DNA from: Nematocida homosporus
Taxonomy: Eukaryota > Microsporidia
Direction: 5' to 3'
Assembly: GCF_024244095.1 (NCBI RefSeq)
Contig: NW_026250685.1
Location: forward strand, 1-64,000
Length of the DNA stretch: 64,000 nt
The notes below the pieces were generated by a model that saw nothing but the letters and a program-made list of their open reading frames with translations, was not told the DNA's origin and ran no database searches. Positions 63,228-64,000 of this stretch are shown piece after piece; within the stretch, counting starts at the first letter, position 1; each line of letters begins with the position of its first letter. A program made the translations under genes and the position numbers.

Positions 63228-63729
63228 AGGAGGCAGATGTAATAAAGAAGTAAGGCTTGGTATTGAGTTGGTGTTATGTTAGTATTGAGTTGGTGTTAAG
63301 TTAGTGTTAGGGTGATATTAGGATGGTATTATGGTGATGTTATGGTGGGGTAGTGGTAGTTATGTATGTATACTGTCGAATGGTCGGGATTTATTATAAT
63401 GTGGCAGTAGTTGTAGTTTTGAGGTGGTGCTGGTTAGTATTGCCTATTGGGTTGGGATTGGGATTGGTTCGATTTATTGATTACGAGGAAGAGGCGGTTG
63501 GAATTGGTGATTGGTTGGGGATTAGAGAGTGGCGATAGAGGCAGATGGTGATCTTATTGGTAGGTGAAGTTTGAGAGTTGGCCAATGGTTGTGCTAGTAT
63601 TGGGTTGAATATATTGTGGTAATACGGGCTGAACCAATCATGGAAGGGTTGGTCATCCCAAACAACCCATTGTAATACTGCCGGGAAGGTGTGTGGTATT
63701 AGTATGGGATTGAGGTGGTTTCAGAACCA
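63228..63729. other. Intergenic region
   Basis: TTGAGTTGGTGTTATG-type repeat at 63255-63345. A 61-codon frame near 63353-63538 has a hydrophobic middle but merges into repeat-like sequence and is not convincing. 63570-63720 is non-repetitive with no gene seen. Confidence 0.4.
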
Positions 63730-64000
63730 ATGAAGTATGCTGAGGATGGGAATGCTCAGTCTAGGGTTAAACTCTTTCTGCTGTCATCAGCAGCTCTTTA
63801 TGGATTCTTCTTTGTGTATGATAGTCCGTCCCCGATGTTTCCCGAGCTGAAAAAGACCTTTGGTGAAGACTATGCGGCTTCGCATTCATTACTGTACTCG
63901 GCATACGCCCTGCCTAACTTACTGCTGCCTTTAATCACTAGTACTTCGCTTAAGCTGTCCACTAGTAAGACAATGCTCTATACCTTTTTACTGATCGTCT
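63730..64000 (+). CDS. MFS transporter, MFSD1-like, N-terminal part
   Basis: A frame opens with ATG at 63730 and runs to the window end (90 codons). An in-frame stop lies just upstream, so this start is sound. The first helix contains LYGFFFVYDSPSPM and is followed by a loop and SLLYSAYALPNLLLPLI, which resembles MFSD1-like major facilitator proteins ('YDNPxAL ... LYSxYSWPNVVLPF'). MFSD1-type transporters are lysosomal or plasma-membrane exporters of dipeptides. The remainder lies outside the window. Confidence 0.7.
   Translation, partial: MKYAEDGNAQSRVKLFLLSSAALYGFFFVYDSPSPMFPELKKTFGEDYAASHSLLYSAYALPNLLLPLITSTSLKLSTSKTMLYTFLLIV

Noticed and set aside
63353..63538. 61-codon frame with a hydrophobic middle
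   Set aside because: Its middle is encoded by TTGGGTT-type repeat, and it lacks an upstream start signal.

Overview
The window looks like a chromosome segment from a microsporidian, an obligate intracellular fungal relative. Support comes from a 12-helix ATP/ADP nucleotide transporter of the bacterial/plastid type (6177-7877), intron-free and shortened eukaryotic genes, a 76-residue Pam18-type J-protein that suggests a mitosome, Nar1 for cytosolic Fe-S assembly, and large secreted gene families with no recognisable relatives. AATAAA often overlaps or directly follows the stop codon. I cannot name the genus from sequence alone.

Layout. 1-8.7 kb: edge of an integrase-type element, Bdp1 (TFIIIB), an orphan secreted protein, an Orc4-like protein and the nucleotide transporter. 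8.7-20.4 kb: a NatB auxiliary-like protein, two members of an orphan secreted family, Pam18 back to back with a proteasome alpha subunit, an Nse1-like protein and three related multi-pass membrane proteins. 20.4-30.1 kb: 14-3-3, a secreted CAP-domain protein, an EXS/Erd1-like membrane protein, a further orphan-family member, a paralogue of the 1.9 kb secreted protein, and a Kin1-type kinase. 30.6-46.5 kb: a coiled-coil protein, an Sfp1-type zinc-finger factor, the largest orphan-family member with a minisatellite tail, PI31 overlapping Rpn5, a Swi3/Rsc8 subunit, Uba1 (E1), Sly1 and casein kinase 1. 47-64 kb: Nar1, a Ufe1/syntaxin-18-like SNARE, a mitosomal Tim17/22/23-like candidate, SmD3, a homeodomain protein, an FKBP with two nucleoplasmin-like domains broken by an ambiguous base, a plasma-membrane-type syntaxin with an unusual tail, AP endonuclease IV, a PAP2 phosphatase with an in-frame extension past its stop, a cyclin, and the start of an MFS transporter.

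The housekeeping genes cover transcription (Bdp1, Sfp1, Swi3, homeodomain), the ubiquitin-proteasome route (Uba1, alpha subunit, Rpn5, PI31), secretory traffic (Sly1, two syntaxins, casein kinase 1), replication and repair (Orc4-like, Nse1-like, Apn1) and mitosome/Fe-S biology (Pam18, Nar1). Set among them are at least seven predicted secreted proteins: four in one undescribed family with a CxERQLRHFLYR core, two in a second family, and the CAP-domain protein.

Intergenic DNA is either extremely short (10-57 bp between divergent starts) or several hundred bases of degenerate pentanucleotide repeat (TTGAG, TTGGG, TTAAG, TTATG). Its strand orientation usually follows the flanking genes: the AACTCAA form upstream of starts and the TTGAGTT form downstream of stops, on the coding strand. 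A complex noncoding sequence of about 260 bp occurs twice in inverted orientation, at about 37.8-38.1 kb and 46.7-46.9 kb. I found no rRNA, tRNA or CRISPR array.
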